Assembly (NCBI RefSeq): GCF_018199995.1 | Contig: NZ_CP073578.1 | Span: 1,302,001-1,366,000, forward strand | Direction of reading: 5' to 3' | Origin: Photobacterium sp. GJ3 | Lineage (GTDB): Bacteria; Pseudomonadota; Gammaproteobacteria; Enterobacterales; Vibrionaceae | Length of the DNA: 64,000 nucleotides | Part shown: piece after piece, positions 37,304-46,050 of the stretch | How positions within the stretch are numbered: the stretch's first letter is position 1 | Layout: every line of letters begins with the position of its first letter | The notes under the pieces: model-generated | What the model saw: the letters and a program-made list of their open reading frames with translations, nothing else | Told to the model about the DNA's origin: nothing | Database searches by the model: none | Position numbers and translations under genes: made by a program

Positions 37304-38341
37304 ATGGTGAACTCGACTGCAGAGATCCGGCAACAGTCGGTATCTCTGCTGAAAAATGACAAGGCAACAATTACTCCACCGGCGCAAGCCGGTGGCTCTG
37401 TTTCCGCACTGAAGGAAACGCAAACGGTCAGTCGTCCTGCAGTGGTGCAGGGGGGTTACACAGCCGCCAGTGAACTGTTTTCACTAGGTCAGGAACAAGT
37501 CACACGGGGCCAGATTGCCTATCAGAGTCTGGTGTCGGTGGGACGCGACCTGCAGGGCATGAAGAAAATTCTGACTCAGATGCTCGGCAGTTCGACTGCC
37601 ATTACACAGGGCAGAATTGATCAGCTTCAACGGCATCACAACCATGTGGGGCAAGCCCTGAATGCAGGCCGTTTCGAGGGTGATCGGGTGCTGAACAGCA
37701 AGCTGGAGTTTCAGGCGAAAGGTGAGCCAAAACAGGACTTCACAGTCAATGGGTTGAATCTGGTTCGTCAGCGCCAGCAAAGCGAGCAGCTGCAACTGAC
37801 GATTCAGGATCGCGGTACCGTGCTGTTGTCACTGGATGCGACCAAAACAGACCGTCAGCTGACGCAGCACATCGATCGCGCTGTGATCCCGCTGGGTTTG
37901 CGCGCCGCGTCAAATGAGAATGGCGACATGGTTTTCTCTGCGGGTCATGCAGATTTTCAGGCCATGGGTCAGCATGTCACCATCAGTGGCCAAGGGCACC
38001 GCTATCCGGCAGGTCAGCCTAACCGGATTAAACTGCAGCCTGAGCCGCAGGGGATTGAGCATATGACCCTGAAGCTGGCGGATGGCGAACAAATTCGTCA
38101 TACCATGCGTCAGGTGAATCAGGGGCTGCAACAGGTTTCGAAAGGGCTGGATCAGCTTCGTTCTTTCCAGAGCGATATGGATACCCGAATCGGAAAAGCT
38201 ATGCCGGCGCAATCCTCAGAACAGATTGATGAGAAGCTTCAGAGCATGCGGAATCACCAGTCTTTTGCGGCGACTTTTCAGGTCGTGACTGCGCAGGCGA
38301 ATGTCCACCGGCATACAGCGGTGGCACTGCTGAAATCATAA
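37304..38341 (+). CDS. Putative flagellin-related hook-associated protein (LafW-like)
   Basis: A 345-residue protein directly after flgL (15-base gap) and before the operon terminator. N- and C-terminal parts are helical and Gln-rich ('LQGMKKILTQMLGSSTAITQ', 'FAATFQVVTAQANVHRHTAV'), as in flagellin-like axial proteins, with a variable middle. In lateral flagellar clusters of Aeromonas and Flag-2 of E. coli, a gene called lafW lies after flgL and is described as a hook-associated protein. Identification here is from position and overall shape, not from a strong motif. Confidence 0.5.
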   Translation: MVNSTAEIRQQSVSLLKNDKATITPPAQAGGSVSALKETQTVSRPAVVQGGYTAASELFSLGQEQVTRGQIAYQSLVSVGRDLQGMKKILTQMLGSSTAITQGRIDQLQRHHNHVGQALNAGRFEGDRVLNSKLEFQAKGEPKQDFTVNGLNLVRQRQQSEQLQLTIQDRGTVLLSLDATKTDRQLTQHIDRAVIPLGLRAASNENGDMVFSAGHADFQAMGQHVTISGQGHRYPAGQPNRIKLQPEPQGIEHMTLKLADGEQIRHTMRQVNQGLQQVSKGLDQLRSFQSDMDTRIGKAMPAQSSEQIDEKLQSMRNHQSFAATFQVVTAQANVHRHTAVALLKS

Positions 38342-38376
38342 ATCTGTCGGCTTTCGTCTCTCTGATTTCAACAAGA

Positions 38377-38406
38377 AGCGGTCTGCGTATGCAGGCCGTT
38401 TTTTCA
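38377..38406 (+). terminator. Terminator of the flg operon
   Basis: CGGTCTGC-GTAT-GCAGGCCG followed by TTTTTT, 38 bases after the LafW-like gene. It marks the right edge of the first flagellar block. Confidence 0.9.
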
Positions 38407-38623
38407 TACAGGTGAATATACGAATTAAATGTCCCTGATTTTAAATCATTCAATAAATATCAGTCTGAATTACTTAAGAAAATGTTAATGAAACCTGAAA
38501 TAGGTCGCCTAAAGTCAACTGTGAAAGGTGTTTGATTGCAATCAAGTTGAGATTGAATTCTGGCTGAATATTTTCACAACTCATTATAATTGCATGAATT
38601 TAAGAAGGGAAAGGTTGGCTCAA

Positions 38624-38974
38624 ATGACAAACTATATGCTTGTTCTCAAGAAATTTGCAGATTTCTCCGGTCGTTCAAGACGACGTGAATTATGGATGTT
38701 TAACTTAACAGCATTCATTCTGAATGTTGTGCTGATTGTGTTTGGTTATATCGTTGGGGTAAATGACCTTTTTATGCTATTGCATTCTTTATTCTTGTTT
38801 GTTCCGTCATTGGCTGTCGCCGTTCGTCGCCTGCATGATACGAATCGCAGTGGCTGGTGGCTGTTGGTTACATTGATTCCGGTTGTTGGTTTGGTATTAC
38901 TATATTTCTTAGTGATTGATGGTGATGCTGGTGATAACCAATATGGTTCAAATCCGAAAGGTGTAACTGCTTAA
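38624..38974 (+). CDS. DUF805 membrane protein
   Basis: A 116-residue inner-membrane protein of family DUF805. The conserved opening 'LKKFADFSGRSRRRELWMF', four hydrophobic segments, and 'RRLHDTNRSGWWLLVTLIPVVG' with the 'YGSNP' end are diagnostic. Function is unknown. The ATG at 38624 follows AAGGGAAAGG. It is the first gene of the accessory block. Confidence 0.93.
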   Translation: MTNYMLVLKKFADFSGRSRRRELWMFNLTAFILNVVLIVFGYIVGVNDLFMLLHSLFLFVPSLAVAVRRLHDTNRSGWWLLVTLIPVVGLVLLYFLVIDGDAGDNQYGSNPKGVTA

Positions 38975-39039
38975 TCGTGTTTGATAGGAAGTGTTCATGA
39001 CCTTTAAGCATAAACACTTCTTCGAAAAAGGTCGTATTC

Positions 39040-39594
39040 ATGAAATGTACAAGCTGTAAACAAGGTCATTTAACCCCAAGCTTTATTGAAGGGCAGTTCA
39101 GAGCCCATACCTGTTCTTCATGCGAGGGGAACTGGATTCTGATTGAAGACTTCGTGGCCTGGAAAGACAGAAATCCCGACTATCAGTTTTCGGAGCAAAT
39201 CAATTTCGAGCAGGATTCTCAGGATACGAAGAAAGCTTTATTGTGTCCGGTTACCGGCACCATTATGCACAAATTCCGTATCTCGGCACAAAACGATCAT
39301 CGTGTTGATTACAGTGCGGCTGTTGGCGGCCTCTGGCTTGACCGGGGTGAATGGGAATTGCTGAAAAGCGAAGGTCTGGCAGGCACTCTGAATGCCGTTG
39401 TTACCAAACACTGGCAGCATCAGATCCGCGAACAAAGCACCCAACAAAATTTCCGTGATATCTATCAGGATAAATTCGGAGCAGAGAATTACGGTAAAGT
39501 GAAAGCCTTTCGTGAGTGGTTGCAATCTCAGCCGCAAAAAGCTGATTTGCGTGCGTACCTGCTGGCCGAAGATCCGTATTCTGCGGAAAAATAA
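39040..39594 (+). CDS. TFIIB-type zinc-ribbon protein
   Basis: A 184-residue protein with an N-terminal zinc ribbon (Cys3, Cys6, Cys25 and Cys28 in 'CTSCKQG' and 'CSSCEGNW'). A second, partly degenerate copy of the fold follows ('LLCPVTGTIMHKF' and 'GGLWLDRGEWELLKSEG'). Such zf-TFIIB proteins are small cytoplasmic proteins of unknown role. A-rich ribosome site AAAAAGG. Its own terminator follows at 39613. Confidence 0.82.
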   Translation: MKCTSCKQGHLTPSFIEGQFRAHTCSSCEGNWILIEDFVAWKDRNPDYQFSEQINFEQDSQDTKKALLCPVTGTIMHKFRISAQNDHRVDYSAAVGGLWLDRGEWELLKSEGLAGTLNAVVTKHWQHQIREQSTQQNFRDIYQDKFGAENYGKVKAFREWLQSQPQKADLRAYLLAEDPYSAEK

Positions 39595-39612
39595 TGGTCG
39601 TAAAACAACCAG

Positions 39613-39645
39613 AAAAAGTGAGTAATTCGTGCTCACTTTTTTTGT
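39613..39645 (+). terminator. Rho-independent terminator
   Basis: AAAAAGTGAG-TAATTCGT-GCTCACTTTTTTT, 18 bases after the zinc-ribbon gene. Confidence 0.88.
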
Positions 39646-39683
39646 TTTATTGAATCTGACTTTAGGGTGTACAGGAAGTTTTT

Positions 39684-39717
39684 CATGTCATGGCATGGCA
39701 TGGCATGGCATGGCATG
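39684..39717. repeat. CATGG pentanucleotide tandem repeat
   Basis: Five exact CATGG units in a row, preceded by CATGT and followed by CATG. It lies in a non-coding gap 300 bases before the next gene, so it is not a coding phase switch of that gene as annotated. Length variation between strains is expected. Confidence 0.95.
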
Positions 39718-40018
39718 AATGATGTGACTCACTGACATGCACATGGAATGTCTTCTTCATCAGATTTGCTCAGCTAGGATCAACCACTCACAGCATCTCA
39801 ACGGTCACCAGCCCTTTCGATACGGGGCCGTTTTCCTTCTCGAAATGTACTTTGCGCCGAACCACAGATATGCAAATAGACTCTCATTGTTTCGTGAAAC
39901 TTGATCCGCAGCCGCTTATCATACCGTTTCGATGATTCCCTGCGTGGCTTGATTGCCATAGGCGGTAGCCTGCCTGTTGAATCCTAATGAGGCGTGAAAT
40001 ACAAAAGGTCTTCTGACA

Positions 40019-40621
40019 ATGAAAAGTCTTTACTTCCTTATTCTGTTTTCCTTTTCAACCGTTGCTGAAGTCAACCTTCAATTGCAGTCTCAATTATCAG
40101 AGATGGCCGTAGTTGATCAGGATATCCGCCGGGTGCTTGGTCAGTCAGGCTGGCATCAAGCGCCTGAAGAATTACGCGCGCAGGTATCGGAGATAGATGA
40201 AGTGAATACATCGAAACTGAAAAGAATACTTGAAGGTCGTTCCTGGTTTACTGCCTCAGAGGTGGGTACGGAAGGCATTCGTGCCGCTTTTTTGATCATC
40301 CAACATTCGTCGGATTTAGAGTTTCAAGAAAAAATGCTCCCGATGCTCAGGCAATCTTATCTGAATGCTGAAGGGATCACCGGACAGCAACTTGCATTAA
40401 TAACCGATCGAGTGCTCCTCGCAAAAGGCAACAAACAAATCTATGGCACTCAGGCTCGCTTTGATGAAGGCGCCATCGTGATTGAACCCATTGAAAATCC
40501 AGTAACAGTGAATGAGAGAAGAGCAGAAATGGGCATGCCGCCGTTGGATGATTATTTCAAACTTTTGGAAGAGATGTATGGCATCAAGGATCATCCTGAA
40601 ATTAAAATGAATGTGTATTGA
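40019..40621 (+). CDS. DUF6624-like protein
   Basis: A 200-residue protein with a short hydrophobic N-terminus that may be a signal peptide ('LYFLILFSFSTVAEV'). The pattern 'VDQDIRRVL', 'VNTSKLKRILEGRSWFTASEVG', 'AFLIIQHSSDLEFQ', 'LITDRVLLAKGNKQIYGTQ' and 'ERRAEMGMPPLDDYFKLL' fits my recollection of DUF6624. Function is unknown. No close neighbour. Confidence 0.7.
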   Translation: MKSLYFLILFSFSTVAEVNLQLQSQLSEMAVVDQDIRRVLGQSGWHQAPEELRAQVSEIDEVNTSKLKRILEGRSWFTASEVGTEGIRAAFLIIQHSSDLEFQEKMLPMLRQSYLNAEGITGQQLALITDRVLLAKGNKQIYGTQARFDEGAIVIEPIENPVTVNERRAEMGMPPLDDYFKLLEEMYGIKDHPEIKMNVY

Positions 40622-40808
40622 AATCGTATTGTAAGAAATCATCGAATAATTCCGTAATCTATCATTAGGATGGCATGAAACAGGCGGCGCAATGTTCAGT
40701 AAGCCGCCGACTATCCTGTATGAAGCACAGCAGGTTTTGCCTGCTGTTTCGCTTCACCCAATCGTTGAGGCAGGGGGCAAGTTGATCGTGACAGCAGCAT
40801 CAAATCTC

Positions 40809-41396
40809 ATGCATTGGCGGGCGCGGGACTCTGAATTCAGTGTCTCTGCTGTGTGGGGGCGGTTGCTGCTCATGTTCTGCGGTTTTTGCCTGTCGCCTCT
40901 GAGTGCAGCAGAAACGCTGAACTTAGAGAGCCTTAGCATTCGTGCCCGGATTTCTGAACAGACGCTGCTCGGCGAGGATGCGCCCGAGAATTTTGAGGAA
41001 TATTCAGTCGCTGCGAACTATGGGTTTCCCTGGCAGCCTTATGCTTCGTCTAGGTGGGCCGTGCGGACTCGTTTGATGGCCAGTGGCGGCCTATTGCGAG
41101 GGGCGGGAGAAAGTGCACTGGTGATTTCTGCCATACCAGAAGTCACGCTGGGGACTGACGACAGTCGGTTCTTACTGGATTTAGGTGCCGGCGGCGCCTT
41201 ATTCAGCCGACATCGGTTTGGTGTACAGGATTTCGGGGGACCATTTCAGTTTGCGCTGACTTTTGGTGTGTCTGTCCCTGTGTATGAATCGCTTGGCGTC
41301 GGCTACCGTTTTCTTCATTATTCAGATGCTGGCCTGAATGGGTCTGATACAACGGGGGCTGATTTTCACATGATTGAGTTCAGTTACCGGTTTTGA
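40809..41396 (+). CDS. PagL-like lipid A 3-O-deacylase family outer-membrane protein
   Basis: A protein of about 195 residues with a signal-like segment ('LLLMFCGFCLSPLSAAE') and alternating beta strands. The C-terminal 'VGYRFLHYSDAGLNG' resembles the PagL catalytic His-x-Ser motif, and the final residues 'IEFSYRF' end in Phe as in outer-membrane barrels. PagL removes a 3-O-acyl chain from lipid A. The frame is open from 40692. The start is uncertain because no candidate has a good ribosome site. Confidence 0.6.
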   Translation: MHWRARDSEFSVSAVWGRLLLMFCGFCLSPLSAAETLNLESLSIRARISEQTLLGEDAPENFEEYSVAANYGFPWQPYASSRWAVRTRLMASGGLLRGAGESALVISAIPEVTLGTDDSRFLLDLGAGGALFSRHRFGVQDFGGPFQFALTFGVSVPVYESLGVGYRFLHYSDAGLNGSDTTGADFHMIEFSYRF

Positions 41397-41501
41397 TCAT
41401 TTCAATACGCTGGATTGCGTTGAAACAATCCGAGGAAAAGTTACTTTTCAGAGGGCGTGTGCTCATGCGCGCTGCCACACTGACAGACAAAGGAATGCTC
41501 G

Positions 41502-41906
41502 ATGGATAGAATTGTTTCTCAGCGTTTCGATGATTATCCGCAGGATGTCCGGTTAAAACTGCTTGAAATCAGAACGCTGATTTTTAAGATTGCGGATGAC
41601 TTACAACTGGGGGATATCAATGAATCGCTGAAGTGGGGGGAGCCCAGTTATCACGTTCAATCCGGGAGTCCGATTCGTATGGACTGGAAGCTCAAATCTC
41701 CGGATTATTTTTACCTGTTTTTTAATTGCAATACCAAGCTCGTGGATACGTTTCGGGAGATTTACGGTGACGTGCTCACTTTTCAGGGCAACCGCGCGAT
41801 TGTATTGAATCGCGGTGAAGCCATACCGGCGTCAGTGATTTTGCATTGTCTTACCCTGGGCATGACTTATCAGAAGGTGAAGCACCTGCCATTGCTCGGC
41901 GCTTGA
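41502..41906 (+). CDS. DUF1801 domain protein
   Basis: A 134-residue small cytoplasmic protein. 'VRLKLLEIRTLIF' and 'ESLKWGEPSYHV' followed by 'YFYLFFNCNTKLVDTFREIYG' are typical of the DUF1801/YdhG family, whose members are thought to bind small ligands. AAAGGA precedes the ATG. Confidence 0.8.
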   Translation: MDRIVSQRFDDYPQDVRLKLLEIRTLIFKIADDLQLGDINESLKWGEPSYHVQSGSPIRMDWKLKSPDYFYLFFNCNTKLVDTFREIYGDVLTFQGNRAIVLNRGEAIPASVILHCLTLGMTYQKVKHLPLLGA

Positions 41907-41971
41907 TCAGGAGACGAGAGATGATCGGCCATGTTCGCGTATGCCATTCATTCGGTGAGTGAGATGGGGCA

Positions 41972-42391
41972 ATGAAGCTGTCGCCAACTGAACTGAAACA
42001 CAGAAGTGCTGTGTGGGTTGCATTTTCTCATTTGTTTTTAGATGCGGATGTCGCCGAGAATTACCCATGGATTGTTCGGACCTGTGTTGCGTCTCCTTAT
42101 GCTGTCGAAACACTAAAATCGATTTTATTTGATGAGGTTTCCCCTGCGTTATATCAAAACGTATTGAGCGTCGCGGGCGAGTGGGCCGGATTTGATGAAA
42201 ACTGGCTTGTGGCAAGAATTGTCCAAATCAAGTCGGCACCTTATGCTTCGGTCTGCCGAATTCTGAATCTCAGATTGCAATGGTTTCATCGATCTTATCT
42301 CCGAAAACATTGGCATGAAATTGAAATCAGAATCCTGCGTGAAACTTCGCATTCAAATGCCAGGGTGAACGTGAGGGGGAAACAACAGTGA
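41972..42391 (+). CDS. Conserved hypothetical protein, DUF7079-like
   Basis: A 139-residue helical protein. 'RSAVWVAFSHLFLDADVAEN' and 'ILFDEVSPALYQNVLSVAGE' with 'WAGFDENWL' match my recollection of DUF7079, a family of unknown function often found among scattered polymorphic-toxin or accessory genes. Its last four bases overlap the GTG of the next, broken gene. Confidence 0.6.
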   Translation: MKLSPTELKHRSAVWVAFSHLFLDADVAENYPWIVRTCVASPYAVETLKSILFDEVSPALYQNVLSVAGEWAGFDENWLVARIVQIKSAPYASVCRILNLRLQWFHRSYLRKHWHEIEIRILRETSHSNARVNVRGKQQ

Positions 42392-42654
42392 GATCTTTCT
42401 TTATCAGCGTACTTGTTTTGTATCATTCGGATGCTCAAGCATCCCGTTCAGCACAATGCTGGCGTTACGTTCTTTTGAACAAGCGGATTTTCTGAACCTT
42501 CAACCCGCATCGGTTTGAATTTTCTGTCGATGCCGATGTTGAAGCGATGCCGGAACCCATCGAAACGGCAACCCTCTCTGTGCTGTTGAAGCTATCTGAT
42601 GAGAAGGATTATCTCACTCTGGTCGAAGATGCAGTACTCAATATAAAAGGATAA
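42388..42654 (+). pseudogene. Small secreted protein gene interrupted by TGA
   Basis: A GTG at 42388 (GTGA overlap with the previous stop) begins 'MRSFFISVLVLYHSDAQA', which looks like a signal peptide. It runs 35 codons to a TGA at 42493. The same frame then continues without any further stop as 'TFNPHRFEFSVDADVEAMP...' to a TAA at 42652. The total of 89 codons and even codon use on both sides suggest one gene with a nonsense mutation. The family is not recognised. Confidence 0.6.
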
Positions 42655-42664
42655 TTGATTCAGC

Positions 42665-43297
42665 ATGAAGTGGTGTTTGTTCCTAATTTTATCTTTAACG
42701 AGTTGCCAGACTGTTGCGATGGACATAAATAAGAATGAGACGAACCAATCTATTTTAGAAGCAATTCAGGTGCATGTCTGGGGAGGATTTGATACGCCAG
42801 ATGATGTTCAATCAGTTATTTCTGATTTATTGGAAGAAGGCGCAGATGAGAATATGCTGCGTGATTCCGTCGGGACTGAGTTCAGCAAAAAGTTAGCTGC
42901 TGAGCCGTCCTGGCCAGAGGTAACTGATGTTGACCGACTCAAAAGTGTCTTTCAGGATTTAAAGAATAGAGGTGTTCTGTGTTTGCACAACGCAGGTTAT
43001 ACCCAGTCGGATGGTCATGAAGATGCGCAAGATGCAATCAATGCGTATCCGAAAGGTACATTCTTTGGCTATTGTTTTTATCACGGACAGGATGTAGAAA
43101 GTGCTTTGAATGGACGCGGTTTGTACCTTGCCTATGCGCATTTAAATTGGACCGGCCCTGAAATGCTCAACGTTGGACAAATGATACAGCAAGCGCTTGA
43201 GCGGGCTGGGTTTGTGGTGGACTGGAACGGTTCGGCTGAGCAGAGGATTCACATCCCCGAGTTGAAATGGCAACATCGTTCGCATCGTTCGAGATAA
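42665..43297 (+). CDS. DUF6891-like lipoprotein
   Basis: A 210-residue protein with a lipoprotein signal (lipobox 'LTSC', Cys14). 'IQVHVWGGFDTPDDVQSVIS', 'TDVDRLKSVFQDLKNRGVLC' and 'LYLAYAHL' fit my recollection of DUF6891. That family normally lacks a lipobox. Function is unknown. It lies 10 bases after the broken gene. Confidence 0.6.
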   Translation: MKWCLFLILSLTSCQTVAMDINKNETNQSILEAIQVHVWGGFDTPDDVQSVISDLLEEGADENMLRDSVGTEFSKKLAAEPSWPEVTDVDRLKSVFQDLKNRGVLCLHNAGYTQSDGHEDAQDAINAYPKGTFFGYCFYHGQDVESALNGRGLYLAYAHLNWTGPEMLNVGQMIQQALERAGFVVDWNGSAEQRIHIPELKWQHRSHRSR

Positions 43298-43351
43298 GGT
43301 TGCTTAGATGGCCGGGCTGATCAACTGATCGATGACAACAGAGGGAACGAT

Positions 43352-44647
43352 ATGACAGCACCTGTGGCAAAGCATGTTGTACAAGCCAGAATTGATGATG
43401 TGTACCGGCAGGAGGCTCGGAAAATCTATGCCAGCCTGATTCGCTTGCTGGGGGATTTTGATCTGGCCGAAGAAGCGCTTCATGATGCTTTCAGTACAGC
43501 ACTTGCTCAGTGGCCGCAGGAAGGGATTCCTGAAAATCCAAGTGCCTGGCTCATTTCGGTTGGGCGTTTCAAAGTCATTGATCAATTGCGCAGACAAAAA
43601 CGTCAGAGCGAGATTGTTTCGCAATTGCTGGATTCTCCTATCGAAACGCCCCTGTTTCAGCACAATCGTGAAGCGGCTTTTGAGTTCAGTGATGAAGTGA
43701 TCGAAGACGATCAGCTTCGCCTGATTTTTACCTGTTGCCATCCGGCCATGGATGCCAAAGTGCAGGTCGCACTGACGCTCAGGGAAGTCTGCAGTCTGAC
43801 GACAGAAGAAATCGCCAGCGCTTTTCTGGTGTCACCTTCCACCATGGCGCAGCGCATTGTTCGCGGTAAAGCGAAGATCCGGGAAGCCAACATTCCATTT
43901 CAGATTCCTGGCGAGGCAGAGTTACCCGACAGAATTGAATCCGTCCTGTCGGTGATTTATCTGGTTTATAACGAAGGTTATTCTGCATCCGCGGGAGCGC
44001 AGGTAACGCGTGCAGAACTGACCGCAGAAGCGATTCGACTGGCGCGCTTGGTCTTGTCTTTACTGCCAGATGCGGAAGTGGCTGGATTGCTTGCGCTGAT
44101 GCTGCTGACTGAATCCCGCCGGGCAGCCAGAACGGATTCACAGGGTGATATTGTGTTACTCGAAGATCAGAATCGGCGTTTGTGGGATCAAGCGCTGATA
44201 CAGGAAGGTTCCGCTTTGGTCCAAAGCGCGCTGGAGAGCAGAGATTTCGGGTATTACACCCTGCAGGCTGCCATTGCCTCGGTCCATGCCCGGGCGGCAG
44301 ACAGTGCCCACACAGACTGGCACCAAATTGTGTCTCTGTATGCTTTGCTCTTACAGGTCGCGCCTTCGCCGGTGATTGAATTGAATCAGGCGGTGGCGAT
44401 TGCAATGCGGGACGGTCCGCAGGCTGGTTTAGCTATCGTTGAAGCGCTGCTTCAGCAAAAAGTGCTGCAGCAATATCACCTGACGTATGCGACCTATGGT
44501 GAGCTTCTCAGCCGGACTGGCCGGGTACGCGAGGCGATCAGGCAATTTGAGCATGCCTTAACCCTGACTCAGCAAGTCCCTGAGCAGCGGATCCTGAGGA
44601 GAAAGCTAGCCCATTTATCTGACCTTTCACACAATCCCAAAAAATAA
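43352..44647 (+). CDS. ECF sigma factor, ECF42 type with C-terminal helical extension
   Basis: A 431-residue sigma factor, about twice the usual ECF length. Sigma-2 (about 20-82, 'DFDLAEEALHDAFSTALAQW'), sigma-4 (about 120-178, 'RLIFTCCHPAMD', 'LVSPSTMAQRIVRGKAKI'), then a DUF6596/TPR-like extension from 190 with 'VIYLVYNEGYSASAG'. No anti-sigma gene is present. In group ECF42 the extension is thought to control activity, and the sigma gene sits beside YCII/DGPF genes, exactly as here. AGAGGGAACG precedes the ATG. Confidence 0.93.
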   Translation: MTAPVAKHVVQARIDDVYRQEARKIYASLIRLLGDFDLAEEALHDAFSTALAQWPQEGIPENPSAWLISVGRFKVIDQLRRQKRQSEIVSQLLDSPIETPLFQHNREAAFEFSDEVIEDDQLRLIFTCCHPAMDAKVQVALTLREVCSLTTEEIASAFLVSPSTMAQRIVRGKAKIREANIPFQIPGEAELPDRIESVLSVIYLVYNEGYSASAGAQVTRAELTAEAIRLARLVLSLLPDAEVAGLLALMLLTESRRAARTDSQGDIVLLEDQNRRLWDQALIQEGSALVQSALESRDFGYYTLQAAIASVHARAADSAHTDWHQIVSLYALLLQVAPSPVIELNQAVAIAMRDGPQAGLAIVEALLQQKVLQQYHLTYATYGELLSRTGRVREAIRQFEHALTLTQQVPEQRILRRKLAHLSDLSHNPKK

Positions 44648-44664
44648 ATTTTTTTTTCCGACGC

Positions 44665-44695
44665 TTGTCGATCGTCCCGGATCTCACTCGACTAT
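44665..44695 (+). promoter_or_regulatory. ECF42-type promoter before the YCII genes
   Basis: TTGTCGA (44665-44671) and CGACTAT (44689-44695) are separated by 17 bases. They agree with the TGTCGA / CGA(C/T) motif I recall for ECF42 promoters. It is placed between the sigma gene and the first YCII-type gene, 59 bases before its start codon. Confidence 0.6.
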
Positions 44696-44754
44696 TGTGT
44701 AGAGAGCTGAAAAGCGCCGCTCTTGAATTCATCTGAATATTATGGAGATGCACA

Positions 44755-45606
44755 ATGAAAGTCATGGTAATCGTCAAAGCAAGCGACAGTTCAGAAGCCG
44801 GTCAAATGCCTGATCAGGCATTATTAACCGCAATGGGCGAGTTCAATGAATCGCTGGTCCAAGCCGGAATGATGATGTCTGGAGACGGCCTGAAACCCAG
44901 TCGTGAAGGTGTACGCGTCCGATTCAACGGTAGTGAGCGGACGGTGACCAAAGGTCCGTTTGCTGAAACTAATGAGCTGGTTGCGGGCTATTGGGTGTGG
45001 CAGGTGAACTCGATGGAAGAAGCCATTGAGTGGGTCAAGAAATGTCCGAACCCGATGACAGAAGCATCGGATATAGAAATTCGTCCATTTTACGAGATGG
45101 AAGATTTCGCAGATATTGATCGTGATGGTTCGGTTCGTGAGCAGGAAGACCAACTGCGGCAAACCATCGCCTTGCAGCAAGCGCAGTCGAATTGTTATCT
45201 GTTTTTCAATGGTTGCTGCGATGAAGCACTGGCGTATTATCAGGAACATTTAGGTGCCCGCATTCATCTAAAATTCCGGTTCAATGAAAGTCCGGATCCT
45301 GTTCCTGAAGGGATGCTGCCTCCGGGTTTTGAAAATAAAGTCATGCACTGCGAATTTACGGTCGGAAAGATGAGAATCTTTGCCTCGGATGGCTGTGGGG
45401 ATGAAGGGCCATTTACCGGGTTTAATCTGACCCTGACGATAGATTCTGAAGCAGAAGCACGGCGTGTCTTCGATGCTCTGGCCGATGGCGGTTCCGTGCG
45501 GATGCCGTTGGATAAAACATTCTGGTCACCATTGTACGGCCAGGTCACTGATAAGTTTGGCATGGGCTGGATGGTGATGTTGCCGGGCGAAGAAGGTCAG
45601 CTGTGA
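44755..45606 (+). CDS. YCII/DGPF-VOC fusion protein
   Basis: A 283-residue two-domain protein. Residues 1-115 are a YCII/DGPF-type domain ('TKGPFAETNELVAGYWVWQV'). Residues 140-283 are a PhnB-like VOC (glyoxalase/bleomycin) domain ('YLFFNGCCDEALAYYQEHLG', ending 'DKFGMGWMVM'). Such proteins are the usual partners of ECF42 sigma factors, and their reactions are unknown. It is first in a three-gene run with the next YCII gene (30-base gap) and a DUF1428 gene. Confidence 0.88.
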   Translation: MKVMVIVKASDSSEAGQMPDQALLTAMGEFNESLVQAGMMMSGDGLKPSREGVRVRFNGSERTVTKGPFAETNELVAGYWVWQVNSMEEAIEWVKKCPNPMTEASDIEIRPFYEMEDFADIDRDGSVREQEDQLRQTIALQQAQSNCYLFFNGCCDEALAYYQEHLGARIHLKFRFNESPDPVPEGMLPPGFENKVMHCEFTVGKMRIFASDGCGDEGPFTGFNLTLTIDSEAEARRVFDALADGGSVRMPLDKTFWSPLYGQVTDKFGMGWMVMLPGEEGQL

Positions 45607-45636
45607 TTCGTTTATTCATTGGAGAGGATGACCAGA

Positions 45637-46026
45637 ATGAAATATGTGGCTTTGGTGTATTACGACGAAGCGACAATGAAAACGCTGTCGCAAGCCGAAT
45701 GGGATGCACTGAATCGAGAGTGTATGGATTGCGGTGAGTCGCTTCGTTCAAGAGACTATATGATCGGCGGTGAAGCGCTGCTGTCTGTTCAATCGGCAAC
45801 CACGTTACGGGTGCGCAACGGTCAGGTGGATATCACGGATGGCCCTTTTGCTGAAACCAAAGAGCAGCTGGCGGGCTTTTATCTGCTGGATGTCCGGGAT
45901 CTGAATGAAGCCATTCAGGTTGCCAGTAAGATCCCGCCTGCGCGCTATGGTTGTGTTGAAATCCGGCCGGTGCGTGAACTTCAGGCAGAAAACAATGTGA
46001 GTTATCAGGACCAAGATAGACGTTGA
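45637..46026 (+). CDS. YCII/DGPF domain protein
   Basis: A 129-residue protein with the family motif in full, 'ITDGPFAETKEQLAGFYLLD', and 'ATTLRVRNGQVD' before it. It opens 'MKYVALVYYDEATM'. The ATG at 45637 follows GGAGAGGAT. The frame begins at a TTG in the ribosome site that is rejected. DGPF proteins accompany ECF42 sigma factors and may be the regulated output or a sensor. Confidence 0.93.
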   Translation: MKYVALVYYDEATMKTLSQAEWDALNRECMDCGESLRSRDYMIGGEALLSVQSATTLRVRNGQVDITDGPFAETKEQLAGFYLLDVRDLNEAIQVASKIPPARYGCVEIRPVRELQAENNVSYQDQDRR

Positions 46027-46050
46027 GCTAACCAGCAGAGGAGAATCATT

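Larger units (their letters stand above)
39595..40018. other. Gene-free stretch with terminator and tandem repeat
   Basis: A 424-base gap. It holds a terminator (39613-39645) and a CATGG pentamer array (39684-39717). The rest shows no open frame and no recognisable gene remnant. Confidence 0.6.
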
